Positions 1-9,795 are shown, numbered from the stretch's first letter. The stretch: 37,126 bases of DNA from Rhodobacter sp. (GCA_027484145.1 JAIXUH010000009.1:1-37126), one strand, 5' to 3'. A program made the numbers and translations. Notes: a model not told the origin generated them from the sequence alone.

Positions 1-107
1 GCAACCTCTACTTCGACGCCGACGGCACCGGCGCCACCACCCGCGTGCAATTCGCGGTAATGGATGCCGGGCTGGTGCTGACGAACCTCGACTTTCTGGT
101 GGTGTGA
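1..107 (+). CDS. RTX calcium-binding protein, C-terminal end only
   Basis: The window opens inside a gene. Frame 3 (first whole codon at base 3) reads NLYFDADGTGATTRVQFAV and runs on to a hydrophobic tail ending FLVV and a TGA stop at 105-107. The same tail, with few changes, closes the RTX genes ending at 12594 and 16775, so this is the end of another paralogue of that type (tail type B here). In this family the extreme C-terminus is expected to act as an uncleaved type I secretion signal. Only 34 codons are visible, so nothing can be said about the rest of the protein. It shows that the RTX array continues to the left of the window. Confidence 0.85.
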   Translation, partial: NLYFDADGTGATTRVQFAVMDAGLVLTNLDFLVV

Positions 108-1219
108 CCGGCGGAGGGCTGAACCATTCGTTCTGCTTTCACTGCAAACTGGCCGGTCCAAAGATCGAGTAGTTGGTGCTCTCGCTTAGTGGCCCCGGGA
201 GGAACAAGATCGTGCTGTCGAACAGCAAATTGGGGGAAACGGCTTCCAAACGGGACCTCTGAATCAAGGGCGCCGATCTGAACGAACGTGAGCCAGTTGC
301 TCCGTGGTGCGACTAAGGTGTTCTATTGCCGAGAGCTGTTTGACGATGGCGCAAAATGGATCGCTGCAGCCGTAGAAGGGGCGCCTGCAGTCGCATCGCT
401 GACATCAGTTTTGTCGATTAAGCGATTGTCACTAAATGCATATATGGGGAAGCCTCTTTCAATCCCCAACGTGATTGTGGCTTGTTTGTCGGCCGACGGG
501 ACGCCCCCCAGATCACTTGCCTTGATGCTTGAGGCTGCCAGCGGGTCTTTCCGTTCGGGGCTGCCTTCGGCGAGGAAAGCGACGGGGTTCGTGCCGTCGA
601 TCACGTTGCGCCCGTTCCATGCCGGAAGGGCGGTCAACAACCGTTCCGCAACTTCCCGCCGCACGGCATCCTTGCGAAACTCATCTGTCCTGACCGTGCA
701 CATGCTTCACATCCTTTTCTGCACACAACGTGATCGAGGGAGCGGCACCAAACCGCGACAAGACCATCCGGTGTTCGGCCTTGGCGCCTTGCCACTTTGC
801 GTTGCGTCTTTGGTCGCCGGGTCCTTGGCACCCCGGATAAGCGGCTTGCGACAGAGCCCCCGCGTGGCTGCGACGTGTTCAACGGGTATGTTCTTTGCCC
901 GACCGTCTGACGCCAAGCGGGCGGGGTCCGGCAGGGTGGGGCGGAGAACGGATTTACCACCGACCGCGCGCAGCGCCCGCTCTGCCATCACAGTGCCGCA
1001 GGTTGCGTTCACGCCCCGACACAAACCACCCGCCGGAATGCCGGATGCGGCCTCAGCGATGGCTGCGGCGCCACGGAAAATTCCTCACGCGACCCAAAAA
1101 ATCCGTGGTAGCGTGGCACGACTTCTTTGGCTTGGCGACCCGCCTGCAAAGGCATTTTCGGCAGATACAGCATTGCTAACCCGCGCAGGGCGTCGGGAAA
1201 ACCGTTCGGGAGAGACATT
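108..1219. other. 1.1-kb stretch without a convincing gene; possible decayed insertion-sequence DNA
   Basis: Open frames exist on both strands, the longest plus-strand one at 288-1286, but they overlap each other, are rich in Arg/Pro/Ser and match no family I know. One short minus-strand segment (bases 691 to 659) reads RTDEFRKDAVR, which resembles the N-terminus of IS3-family OrfA transposases common in Rhodobacteraceae. The normal continuation is absent: the reading moves straight to REVAERL and then to unrecognised sequence. I therefore treat this interval as intergenic DNA with a possible transposase scar. No inverted repeats or target duplication were found by eye. The promoter of the next RTX gene must lie here, but I could not place it. 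Confidence 0.4.
1208..1212 (+). promoter_or_regulatory. Ribosome-binding site that decides a TTG start
   Basis: GGGAG followed by AGA lies 7 bases before a TTG at 1220. It is the best Shine-Dalgarno match near the start of RTX-like coding sequence. The in-frame ATG at 1127 would add about 31 Arg/Lys-rich residues that look nothing like an RTX protein. Confidence 0.55.
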
Positions 1220-4200
1220 TTGGCCGTCACTGCGACTTACGATTTCACCAACGTCCTTGGCCCCGCAATCGGCAACAGCTTTGTGATCGGGACGCAGTTT
1301 GCGCCTGAGGTGGTTGCGTTGCCGGATGGCGGCTGGGCCGTGCTTTACGGCACCACACAGTTGGGCGACCCGGTGCAAGAGTTTCCGCTGGTCACGATCT
1401 TCAATGCCGACGGCAATGTCAGGCCGGGGATCAACGGCAACTTCATAAACCCGTTCTCACCTGTGATCTCGGCAAACGTCGATCTTCTGGGGGCGCCGTC
1501 GATGACGCTCTTGCAAGATGGTCGGCTTCTGGTGGTCTGGGACAGCCTGACCCAGAACGGCGGCAGCATCGTTGGATCGCTGATAGACCCGATCACAGGC
1601 GTGGTCACCGTCCCGAATTTCTTCGTATCGTCCTTTGCCAGCGCCACGGCACCCGAAATTGCCGCGCTGACGGAAAGCAACTGGGTTGTCGTCTTCGAGA
1701 TCAGTAGCGGTTTGCAGATCCAGCGGATGGCAGGGCAGTTCCTTGAGGGCCTGGCACCGCTTGGCATCAGCAATGCGACAGACCCCGCCGTTGTCAGTCT
1801 TGGAGACGGCGGTTTCGTGGTCAGCTTTACCCGGCCCACCATTGGCTTTCCCGAAAGGGCGACCACCGGAGTGATGGTTGTCAACGCCGACTTTTCAATC
1901 CGAATTGCGCCCACCGAGATTGCTCCCGGCGCCGAAGGGATCGACAACATCGAGTCGTCGATGGCGCTGATGCAGGATGGCCGGATCGCGCTGGTCCGCA
2001 CCGTCAGCCTTGCCAATGGCTCCGATGCCATCGTGCTGCAATATCTCGACATCAGCGGCAGTTCACCGGTTTCGGGCCCAGAAATCCGGGTCGACACCCT
2101 GACCGGCAATGTCAAGGGTCAGCCGCAGGTTACGGTCATGGCCAACGGTTTCATTGCCGTCACGTGGAACGAAACGGTCGGCGCCGATACCGACATCAAG
2201 GTGCGGTTCTTTGACGATGACGCCAATGAGATCGGCGGGACCTTCCTGCTGCGCGCGACCGGGGCGGGAGAGTTTTCGCCATCCATCGACGCGCTGCTGA
2301 ATGGCCTCTTGGTCAGCGCATGGGCGACGGATGCAAATCTGGACGACAACGGGTTTTCCGGTGTTGGTGCAATCGAATACCGCGTGAACCGACTGGAGGT
2401 GACCAAGACCGGCGACGATGCCGACGACGTTATGTTCAGCGACAATTTGCAATCCACCCTGTCAGGCAATGGCGGCAACGATACGATCAGCGGGGGTTCC
2501 GCCAACGACACCCTGTTTGGCGGCACCGGCAATGATCTTTTGATCAGTTCCGGGGCGCGCGATTCGCTTGACGGCGGCGAGGGCGTCGACACGCTCCGCT
2601 TTATTGGCCCGTCGGTTCATGACGTGAATGGCGGCATCGGCAGCGCCGACAGTCTGGTGCTGGCGGGTTCGCTGATCACCGCTGGCTTTAACATCAACCT
2701 TTTCACAGGCACCGGGGAAGTGGTCGGCAGCCCTAGCGAGACCTTTGCCGTGGTGGGCATCGAACGGGTTGTGGGCAGCGTCGGCGGCGACAACATCACC
2801 GGCACCAGCGGCGACAACCGTCTGGACGGGTTCGATGGCAACGACACCCTGAACGGGGGCAACGGCGATGACACGCTGATCGGCGGAACTGGCAACAACG
2901 CGATTTTTGGCGGCAACGACAATGACCTGTTGACCGCCTCCACCGGCACGTCTGAACTGCAAGGCGGTGCGGGCGACGATACCTATCAGTTCCTTGCAGA
3001 CAGTTTGCACACCATCACCGACATCAGCGGCAGTGACCGGTTGCGCCTCGATGGCGCGGGCACGACCACCGGCTATGCCGTCAACCTGCTTGCCGAACGG
3101 ATGGCGTCCAATACAGACCTGTTCGTTGAAACCGTGGTCACCGGGATCGAACATATCACCGGCTCTGCCTTTGACGATGCCTTGCGCGGCAGCAGCGGGG
3201 CCAACTCGATATCGGGTGGTGGCGGCAACGACGAGATCATCGGCAATCTGGGCGCCGATCTGCTGGACGGCGGCAGCGGCGATGATCTGCTGCGCGGCGG
3301 GTTCAATGCGACCCTGCGCGGCGGCATCGGCAACGACCGGCTACTGGTGACGGGGGCGGCCACCTATGACGGCGGCGCGGACGTGGACGAGGTGATCTAT
3401 ATCGGTCTGGGCGGCCTGTCGCTGAACTTGGGCACCGGGGTCAACAACCTTGCCGCCACGTTCACCGCGATCGAACGGGCGACGGGCGCTGCCGACAACG
3501 ACACCCTGACCGGGTCCACGGCCGACAACGTGCTGCGCGGCGAAGGCGGGGCGGATGGTCTGGATGGCGGCGGCGGTGTGGACAACCTGTTTGGCGGTAC
3601 CGGCGACGACAGCCTGCTGGGCGGCACCGGCAACGACACCCTGCTGGGCGATCAGGACAATGACCGGCTAGACGGTGGCAACGACGACGACTCGCTGGAA
3701 GGCGGAGTTGGCAACGATACATTGCTGGGCGGCAGCGGCATCGACGCCATGCGCGGTGACGACGGCAACGACAGCATGTCGGGGGGCACCGGCAACGACG
3801 GTATGACCGGTGGCGCCGACAACGACACGATGGACGGCGGCGACAATGACGATTTCGTTGCAGGTGACAACGGTGACGACAGCCTGATCGGCGGCAGCGG
3901 CAATGACACCCTGATGGGCGGGCAGGACCGCGACACGCTGGATGGCGGCATCGGGGCCAACAGCCTGCTGGGCGGGAACGGCGACGATGTGCTGATCGGG
4001 TCGGCGGGGCAATCCACCCTGAACGGCGGCGCGGACAATGACACTTATCAGCTGACCACCGGCACCGTGCACACCATCGTGGACGAAAGCGGCATTGACA
4101 CGCTGCGCCTTGACACAGCGGTGACGACGCAGGGCTTTACCGTCAATCTGAATGCTGGACGGCTGGTGGCGGGACTCGATCCTTTGGCGGGCACCGGCAG

Positions 4201-6616
4201 CTCGGGCGTCGACATCAGCGGCATCGACATCGTCGTCGGAACCGAGTTCACGGATTTAATTTCCGGCAATGACGGTAACAACAGCATCTTCGGCGGCAAT
4301 GGCGATGACGCCATTTTTGACGTCGCCGGCCTCAACCTCATCGAGGGGGGGGAAGGCAACGATGGGGTCTTGGCTGGCCTGGGGTCGACCGTTCGTGGCG
4401 GCATCGGCGATGACAACATCGGGTTTGGCGGCGCGGGCACCTATTCCGGCGACACCGGCACCGATACCTTGGCGTTCATCAACACTGGCAATCTGGCGGT
4501 GTTCCTTGAATCGGGGGCCAACAATCAGGCGGCGATCCTGTCGGGGTTCGAAAACGCCACAGGCAACATCGGAAACGATACGCTTGTCGGCACCGCGGGC
4601 CGGAACACCCTGAACGGCGCCAACGGCAACGACAGCCTTGACGGCCTTGGCGACGATGACCTGCTTGACGGCCAAGGCGGCAATGACACGATGACCGGCG
4701 GCAGCGGGAACGACCTGTACTTCGTTGACTCTGCGCTTGACCGCGTGGTCGAGGCCGCAGGTGGCGGCACGGCAGACCGCATCGTGACCCGTGTCAGCCT
4801 TACGCTGACCGCGAGCCAAGACATCGAGTTGCTGGAACTGGAACTGACGGGCAATGGCACCGCCGCGCTGAACCTGACCGGCAATGCCCTTGCCCAGACC
4901 ATCACCGGCAATCTGGGGGCCAATACCCTTGCCTCGGGCGGTGGCGCGGCGGACAGGCTGGTGGGGCGCGCAGGCAACGACACCTATCGCGTCGGCAACG
5001 CCGCCGATGTCATCGTCGAAGGCGCAAGCGAAGGCACCGCCGACCGCGTCATTTCGGCCATCGACTATGCGCTGGGGGCGGCGGCCCAGATCGAGGTCAT
5101 GGCGACCAATGGCTCGACCGGAACCGCCGCGATTGATCTGACGGGCAATGGCTTTGTCCAGACCATCACCGGCAATGCCGGGGCCAACATCCTTTCGGAC
5201 GGCGGCGGCGCGGGGGCGGATTCGCTGCTGGGTCTTGGCGGCGATGATACCTATGTGATCGGCAATGCGGGCACACGTATCAACGAGGCGCCAGGCGGTG
5301 GTACCGATCGGGTTCAGGCCGGAGTCAGCTATGTGCTGGGGGCGGGTATCAGCGTCGAGGCGATGAGCACCACCTCTGCGGCAGGCACCACGGCGCTGAA
5401 CCTGACGGGCAACACGCTTGCCCAGTCGATCACCGGCAATGCCGGGATCAACCGGCTGTCTGATGGCGGCGGGGCTGGGGTTGATACGCTGACTGGGCTC
5501 GCCGGGAACGACCTTTACGTCATTGGCAACGCAGCGACGCAGATCATCGAAGCCGCTGGACAAGGCACGGCAGACCGGGTGGCATCAAGTGTAAGCTTTG
5601 TGCTGCAAGCCGATGATAATATTGAACTTCTGACAACGGCATCGTCAACCGGCACCACGGCGATCAACCTGACCGGGAATGCTTTGGCCCAGACAATTGT
5701 CGGCAACGCTGGGGCCAACATCCTGTCGACGGGCAATGGCGCGGCGGATACGATGACGGGTCTTGGTGGCAACGATACGTACCGGGTCTACAACGCCGCC
5801 GATGTAATCGTCGAGGTCGCGGGCGGCGGCACCGCTGACAGGGTGAATGCCGCTGTCAGCTTTGTGCTGGCCGCCGATGACCACATCGAAGTCTTGGCGA
5901 CCAACGGTTCTGCCGGTACGGCAGCGATCAACCTGACCGGCAATGCGCTGGCCCAGACCATCACCGGCAATGCGGGCAGCAACATTCTTTCGGACGGCGG
6001 CGGAGCGGCGGCGGATCTGTTGCAAGGCCTGACTGGCAACGACACCTACATCGTCAGGAACGCGGGCACCGCCATCGCGGAACTGGCGGGGGGAGGCACG
6101 GCTGACCGTGTCTCGGCCGGGGTCAGCTACATCCTTGGCGCGGGCGACCAGATCGAGGTGATGACGACGACATCATCAAGCGGTACCGGGGCGATCAACC
6201 TGACCGGCAACGAACTGGCGCAGGCGATCATCGGCAACGCGGGCGCAAACCGGCTGAACGGCGGGACGGGCACCGATGTGCTGACCGGCCTTGGCGGCGC
6301 GGATGTGTTCGTGTTCACCACCACGCTGGGGGTCACGAACATCGACAACGTCACCGATTACAACGTCGCCGCCGACCGGATCGAGATCGACAATGCCGCG
6401 TTCCTTGGGCTGACGGCTGGGGCGTTGAACGCCTTGGCCTTTACCTCCAACGCGACCGGCACCGCCACGACGGCCGCGCACCGCATCATCTATGAAACCG
6501 ATACCGGGGCCTTGTGGTTTGACCGCGATGGCAGCGGCGCAGCTTTTGGGCGCGTGCAGTTTGCCGACCTGACAGACGGGTTGGCGATGACAGCGGCCGA
6601 GTTTCTTGTGATCTGA
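1220..6616 (+). CDS. Large RTX calcium-binding protein with N-terminal seven-repeat domain (RTX gene 1)
   Basis: About 1798 residues from the proposed TTG start; an in-frame ATG at 1127 is the alternative. Residues about 15-400 hold seven weak repeats centred on lines such as VVALPDGGWAVLY, TLLQDGRLLVVW and VVSLGDGGFVVSF, consistent with a seven-bladed beta-propeller. Residues about 400-1160 are blocks of RTX nonapeptides (GGxGNDxLx) alternating with longer strands such as TYQFLADSLHTI. Six 88-89-residue repeats follow (ADRVxAxVSFxLAADD ... INLTGNALAQTITGNAG). The end is tail type A, closing EFLVI. There is no Sec signal peptide, as expected for type I secretion; calcium binding by the nonapeptides is family knowledge. 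Enzymatic activity is not evident. It is probably a surface or matrix protein, but its ligand is unknown. Confidence 0.85.
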   Translation: MAVTATYDFTNVLGPAIGNSFVIGTQFAPEVVALPDGGWAVLYGTTQLGDPVQEFPLVTIFNADGNVRPGINGNFINPFSPVISANVDLLGAPSMTLLQDGRLLVVWDSLTQNGGSIVGSLIDPITGVVTVPNFFVSSFASATAPEIAALTESNWVVVFEISSGLQIQRMAGQFLEGLAPLGISNATDPAVVSLGDGGFVVSFTRPTIGFPERATTGVMVVNADFSIRIAPTEIAPGAEGIDNIESSMALMQDGRIALVRTVSLANGSDAIVLQYLDISGSSPVSGPEIRVDTLTGNVKGQPQVTVMANGFIAVTWNETVGADTDIKVRFFDDDANEIGGTFLLRATGAGEFSPSIDALLNGLLVSAWATDANLDDNGFSGVGAIEYRVNRLEVTKTGDDADDVMFSDNLQSTLSGNGGNDTISGGSANDTLFGGTGNDLLISSGARDSLDGGEGVDTLRFIGPSVHDVNGGIGSADSLVLAGSLITAGFNINLFTGTGEVVGSPSETFAVVGIERVVGSVGGDNITGTSGDNRLDGFDGNDTLNGGNGDDTLIGGTGNNAIFGGNDNDLLTASTGTSELQGGAGDDTYQFLADSLHTITDISGSDRLRLDGAGTTTGYAVNLLAERMASNTDLFVETVVTGIEHITGSAFDDALRGSSGANSISGGGGNDEIIGNLGADLLDGGSGDDLLRGGFNATLRGGIGNDRLLVTGAATYDGGADVDEVIYIGLGGLSLNLGTGVNNLAATFTAIERATGAADNDTLTGSTADNVLRGEGGADGLDGGGGVDNLFGGTGDDSLLGGTGNDTLLGDQDNDRLDGGNDDDSLEGGVGNDTLLGGSGIDAMRGDDGNDSMSGGTGNDGMTGGADNDTMDGGDNDDFVAGDNGDDSLIGGSGNDTLMGGQDRDTLDGGIGANSLLGGNGDDVLIGSAGQSTLNGGADNDTYQLTTGTVHTIVDESGIDTLRLDTAVTTQGFTVNLNAGRLVAGLDPLAGTGSSGVDISGIDIVVGTEFTDLISGNDGNNSIFGGNGDDAIFDVAGLNLIEGGEGNDGVLAGLGSTVRGGIGDDNIGFGGAGTYSGDTGTDTLAFINTGNLAVFLESGANNQAAILSGFENATGNIGNDTLVGTAGRNTLNGANGNDSLDGLGDDDLLDGQGGNDTMTGGSGNDLYFVDSALDRVVEAAGGGTADRIVTRVSLTLTASQDIELLELELTGNGTAALNLTGNALAQTITGNLGANTLASGGGAADRLVGRAGNDTYRVGNAADVIVEGASEGTADRVISAIDYALGAAAQIEVMATNGSTGTAAIDLTGNGFVQTITGNAGANILSDGGGAGADSLLGLGGDDTYVIGNAGTRINEAPGGGTDRVQAGVSYVLGAGISVEAMSTTSAAGTTALNLTGNTLAQSITGNAGINRLSDGGGAGVDTLTGLAGNDLYVIGNAATQIIEAAGQGTADRVASSVSFVLQADDNIELLTTASSTGTTAINLTGNALAQTIVGNAGANILSTGNGAADTMTGLGGNDTYRVYNAADVIVEVAGGGTADRVNAAVSFVLAADDHIEVLATNGSAGTAAINLTGNALAQTITGNAGSNILSDGGGAAADLLQGLTGNDTYIVRNAGTAIAELAGGGTADRVSAGVSYILGAGDQIEVMTTTSSSGTGAINLTGNELAQAIIGNAGANRLNGGTGTDVLTGLGGADVFVFTTTLGVTNIDNVTDYNVAADRIEIDNAAFLGLTAGALNALAFTSNATGTATTAAHRIIYETDTGALWFDRDGSGAAFGRVQFADLTDGLAMTAAEFLVI
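1270..2400 (+). repeat. Seven degenerate repeats, predicted beta-propeller domain of RTX gene 1
   Basis: Seven segments of roughly 50-60 residues each carry a hydrophobic-DG/NG-hydrophobic core: ALPDGGWAVLY, LLQDGRLLVVW, ALTESNWVVVF, SLGDGGFVVSF, LMQDGRIALVR, VMANGFIAVTW and ALLNGLLVSAW. The third has lost the DG. Propeller folding is inferred from the repeat number and strand pattern. Confidence 0.55.
4712..6301 (+). repeat. Six tandem ~267-bp coding repeats in RTX gene 1
   Basis: Units begin at the Asp codon of D(T/L)Yx(V/I) at 4712, 4979, 5246, 5510, 5774 and 6041, so spacings are 267 or 264 bp. Each unit encodes DTYxVxNAxxxIVExA, GTADRV, a VSFxLAADDxIExL strand pair, INLTGNALAQxITGNAG and a short RTX turn. 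They look like a derivative of the widespread RTX-associated repeat containing LTGTANINGTGNALAN. Confidence 0.85.
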
Positions 6617-6718
6617 CACTGACCCCAGCCCCATCACGCACCCGCGACGAATTGCACCTATACCGCTTTGCTCTGCTGCTATGCCCCGTACACACTGACG
6701 ATATCAGAGGATTCCGAG

Positions 6719-9700
6719 ATGCCCGCACCGATCCGCCTGACGACTGACCTGATCATTCCGGATCAGACCGACCGCACGTTTGCCCAGACACAGCCGGTGG
6801 TAGTGGCACTGGCTGACGGGTCGGTGGTCATCCAGTATCGCAGCATCTTTGACTCAAGCGCGCCGTTCGACACCGACGTTCTGCAGGATCGTATCACCCG
6901 AATTGATGGCGTGCTGACACTTCGGGAACGGGTCATCGCCGGTTCGGCCAACGCCGACCAGCAATCGGATGTGGCCGTACTCGCCGATGGCCGGATTTCA
7001 AGCACCTATGTCTCGGACAGCAATGGCGGCACGGATTCGGTCAGGCTTGAGGTCGCGCATCCAGACTTCACACCTGCGTTCGGCGATCTGACCTTGACCG
7101 CAGCCTCCTTTCAGCACGCACCAGTTCTGGCGGCCGGAGTCGATGGCGGCTTTGCCGTGGCCTGGATGAACCGCGATACCATCGGTGCGGTGGGTCAGGT
7201 CGAACTGCGGTTCTTCGACGCGGCAGGCGTTCAGCAAGGGACCCAGACAATAGACGGCACGGGTGTCCTGAATGAGTTTCCGGACGATGCGCGTCCCATC
7301 GCCCTGTCCGCGCTGCCCGATGGTGGCTATGCGATGATCTACATCACCGGCCTTGGCGAGAGAATAAATTACCACGTCTTCACCGCCGTCGGGAGCCCAG
7401 TTGTCAACCGCGAGTTTCATGGCGGCACCGAGCTTGAATCGCCCAAGCTGGTGGCCCACGAGGATGGCCGGGTGTCGGCCTTCTGGGTCGAGGGAACAAC
7501 ACTGATGGTGCGGACCTTGGCAAGTGCCGAGTCGGTGGTTCTGCCAGCTGCCGTGACGGTGGCGAATGGCGTTGGCAACAACGGCAATTTCATGGGCGTC
7601 GACGCCATCGAACTGGCCGATGGCCGGGTGATGGTGGTCTATGTCACGAGCATACCGGGTGGCGATATCGGGAACATCCGTGGGCGCATGATCAATGCGG
7701 ATGGCACGCTGGACGGCGGCAGTTTTGCCGTCAACGTGGGCGTGGCTGGCGCGCAGGGCAAGCCGTCGCTGGCGGAACTGGCCGATGGCCGTGTGGTGGT
7801 GACGTGGCAAACCGACAACGGCACCGCAACGCCCGAGGTACACTATACCTATTTCGACCCGCGCGAGGCCGGGGTGCAGGTTGGTGGCACCAATGGCGCC
7901 GACGTCTATGAAGGCGGGCGGTTCGGCGACGTGATCCTGGGTCTGGGCGGCGAAGACCAGATCGCGGGCATGAACGGCAATGACAGCCTGTTCGGCGGCG
8001 GCAGCAATGACCGGCTGTTTGGCGGCAACAACGATGACCTGCTGTCTGGCGGCACCGGCAAGGACACGCTGAATGGCGGCGCCGGCAACGACACCTTTAC
8101 CGCCGACGCGGGCAACGATTCCATCATCGGCGACCTGGGCCTTGCCGATGTGCTGGACTATTCGGCGGCGACCGAAAACCTGACCATCAGGTTGGCCACC
8201 GCCACTGTGACGTCAGCCGCGTACGGGACCGACTCGTTCGTCGGGATCGAGGTGGTGATTTCCGGTTCGGGCAATGACACGCTGGAAGACATGTTCTTTT
8301 CCGAACTGGTGCAGGGCGGTACAGGAAACGACAGTCTGACGGCGCTCTTGGATTTTGCTACAGACACTTTGGTGGGCGGCCTCGGGAACGATACCTATCG
8401 CCTCGAAGAGCAGGGCAACGTGATCGTCGAGGGGGTGGGGGGTGGTGTTGATACCGTGGAAATCCTCAGCTTCTTGGCACCGGGAAGTGTCCTTGTCGAC
8501 TTCACTCTGGGTGAAGCGGTCGAGATCGAGGTGATCACCATCGCCAGCGAAAGCGTGAATGGCGCGGTGAATGTGATCGAAGGCAATTCATTTGCCCAGA
8601 CCTTCAACGACAGCAGCGACGGGAACGAGTTGCGCGGCAACGGTGGCGCCGACACGCTGAACGGCAATGACGGCGACGACATTCTTTTGGGCGAATCCGG
8701 TGCCGATGTGATCTTTGGCGGCAATGGCCGGGATTTCCTTGATGGTGGCGAAGGGGGGGAAGCCGACCGAATGTATGGCGGGGCCGACGATGACCAGTTC
8801 GATGGCTTTGCCGGCGATGACACGTTCGATGGCGGCACCGGCAACGACACCGCTTTGGGTGGTTTGGGCAATGATCTGTTCTTCGTGCAGGATGCGGGCG
8901 ATGACATCACCGAATTCGAGGGCGAAGGCACCGCTGACCGGGTGGCCGCACGGGAAAGCTTTTCGCTGCTGACTGGTTCAAATGCCCGCTTGGCGGAAAT
9001 TGAGCTTCTCGGCACCGCATCCACGGCCGGGACCACGGCGATCAACCTGACCGGCAACACGCTGCGCCAGACCATCACCGGCAACGCGGGCGACAATGTT
9101 CTGCACACCGGCGGCGGCGTGGCTGACCGGCTGGTTGGGCTGACTGGCAACGACACCTATCGCGTGTTCAACGCGGCGGATGAGATTGTCGAGGTCGTGG
9201 GGGGCGGCACCGCCGACCGCGTTGCCGCGGCGGTGGATTTCGTGCTGGCCGCCGATGACAACATCGAGGTGATGACGACCAATGGCAACACTGGCACCGC
9301 CGCGATCGACCTGACCGGCAACGCAGGTGTGCAGGCGATCACCGGCAACGCGGGCGCAAACCGGCTGAACGGCGGGGCGGGAAATGACACGTTGACCGGC
9401 CTTGGTGGCGCGGATGTGTTCGTGTTCACCACCACGCTGGGGGCCACCAACATCGACAACGTCACCGATTACAACGTGGCTGCCGACCGGATCGAGATCG
9501 ACAACGCCGCGTTCCTTGGGCTGACGGCGGGGGCGTTGAACGCCTTGGCCTTTACCTCCAACACGACCGGCACCGCCACGACGGCCGCGCACCGCATCAT
9601 CTATGAAACCGATACCGGGGCCTTGTGGTTTGACCGCGACGGCAGCGGCGCAGCTTTTGGGCGCGTCCAGTTTGCCGACCTGACCGGTGGGCTGGCGATG

Positions 9701-9727
9701 ACCTCAGCCGAGTTCACGGTGATCTAA
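6719..9727 (+). CDS. RTX calcium-binding protein with N-terminal seven-repeat domain (RTX gene 2)
   Basis: About 1002 residues starting MPAPIRLTTD. I prefer ATG 6719 over the in-frame ATG at 6668 because AGAGGA lies 7 bases upstream and the extra residues are unlike the family. Residues about 4-385 carry seven DG-centred repeats (VVALADGSVVIQY, VAVLADGRISSTY, ..., LAELADGRVVVTW). RTX nonapeptides occupy about 400-720, with a non-RTX stretch near 500-640 (for example VEIEVITIASESVNGAVNV). Two ~90-residue repeats follow, then tail type A. The last ~320 bp are nearly identical to the end of RTX gene 1, while the N-termini differ widely, suggesting gene conversion. It lies 102 bp after gene 1 in the same direction and could be cotranscribed. 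Secretion by a type I system is inferred; the role is unknown. Confidence 0.85.
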   Translation: MPAPIRLTTDLIIPDQTDRTFAQTQPVVVALADGSVVIQYRSIFDSSAPFDTDVLQDRITRIDGVLTLRERVIAGSANADQQSDVAVLADGRISSTYVSDSNGGTDSVRLEVAHPDFTPAFGDLTLTAASFQHAPVLAAGVDGGFAVAWMNRDTIGAVGQVELRFFDAAGVQQGTQTIDGTGVLNEFPDDARPIALSALPDGGYAMIYITGLGERINYHVFTAVGSPVVNREFHGGTELESPKLVAHEDGRVSAFWVEGTTLMVRTLASAESVVLPAAVTVANGVGNNGNFMGVDAIELADGRVMVVYVTSIPGGDIGNIRGRMINADGTLDGGSFAVNVGVAGAQGKPSLAELADGRVVVTWQTDNGTATPEVHYTYFDPREAGVQVGGTNGADVYEGGRFGDVILGLGGEDQIAGMNGNDSLFGGGSNDRLFGGNNDDLLSGGTGKDTLNGGAGNDTFTADAGNDSIIGDLGLADVLDYSAATENLTIRLATATVTSAAYGTDSFVGIEVVISGSGNDTLEDMFFSELVQGGTGNDSLTALLDFATDTLVGGLGNDTYRLEEQGNVIVEGVGGGVDTVEILSFLAPGSVLVDFTLGEAVEIEVITIASESVNGAVNVIEGNSFAQTFNDSSDGNELRGNGGADTLNGNDGDDILLGESGADVIFGGNGRDFLDGGEGGEADRMYGGADDDQFDGFAGDDTFDGGTGNDTALGGLGNDLFFVQDAGDDITEFEGEGTADRVAARESFSLLTGSNARLAEIELLGTASTAGTTAINLTGNTLRQTITGNAGDNVLHTGGGVADRLVGLTGNDTYRVFNAADEIVEVVGGGTADRVAAAVDFVLAADDNIEVMTTNGNTGTAAIDLTGNAGVQAITGNAGANRLNGGAGNDTLTGLGGADVFVFTTTLGATNIDNVTDYNVAADRIEIDNAAFLGLTAGALNALAFTSNTTGTATTAAHRIIYETDTGALWFDRDGSGAAFGRVQFADLTGGLAMTSAEFTVI
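6728..7866 (+). repeat. Seven degenerate repeats, predicted beta-propeller domain of RTX gene 2
   Basis: Seven cores can be aligned by eye: ALADGSVVIQY, VLADGRISSTY, AGVDGGFAVAW, ALPDGGYAMIY, AHEDGRVSAFW, ELADGRVMVVY and ELADGRVVVTW, about 55 residues apart. The count equals that in the two neighbouring RTX genes. Confidence 0.6.
8873..9412 (+). repeat. Two ~270-bp coding repeats in RTX gene 2
   Basis: Units start at 8873 (DLFFVQ) and 9152 (DTYRVF), 279 bp apart. The first is longer because of an insertion in the strand region (LLTGSNARLAEIEL). They belong to the same family as the arrays in the other RTX genes. Confidence 0.8.
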
Positions 9728-9795
9728 GGTCACCGCAGAAAAACGACGGCCACATGATATCGAAAATCTGAATCACGACATTCACCCGGAGAACC

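Noticed and set aside
288-1286. 332-codon open frame on the plus strand before RTX gene 1
   Set aside because: Composition is Arg/Pro/Ser-rich with no family features. It overlaps the start of RTX gene 1 in another frame and competing frames on the minus strand; it has no good ribosome-binding site.
4256-5563. 435-codon antisense frame under RTX gene 1
   Set aside because: Long antisense frames are expected opposite GC-rich, regularly repeated RTX sequence. The product is a repetitive Arg/Gly/Ala mix, and similar frames recur under every repeat array.
6617-6718. Possible terminator between RTX genes 1 and 2
   Set aside because: No inverted repeat of useful length was seen in the 102 bases.
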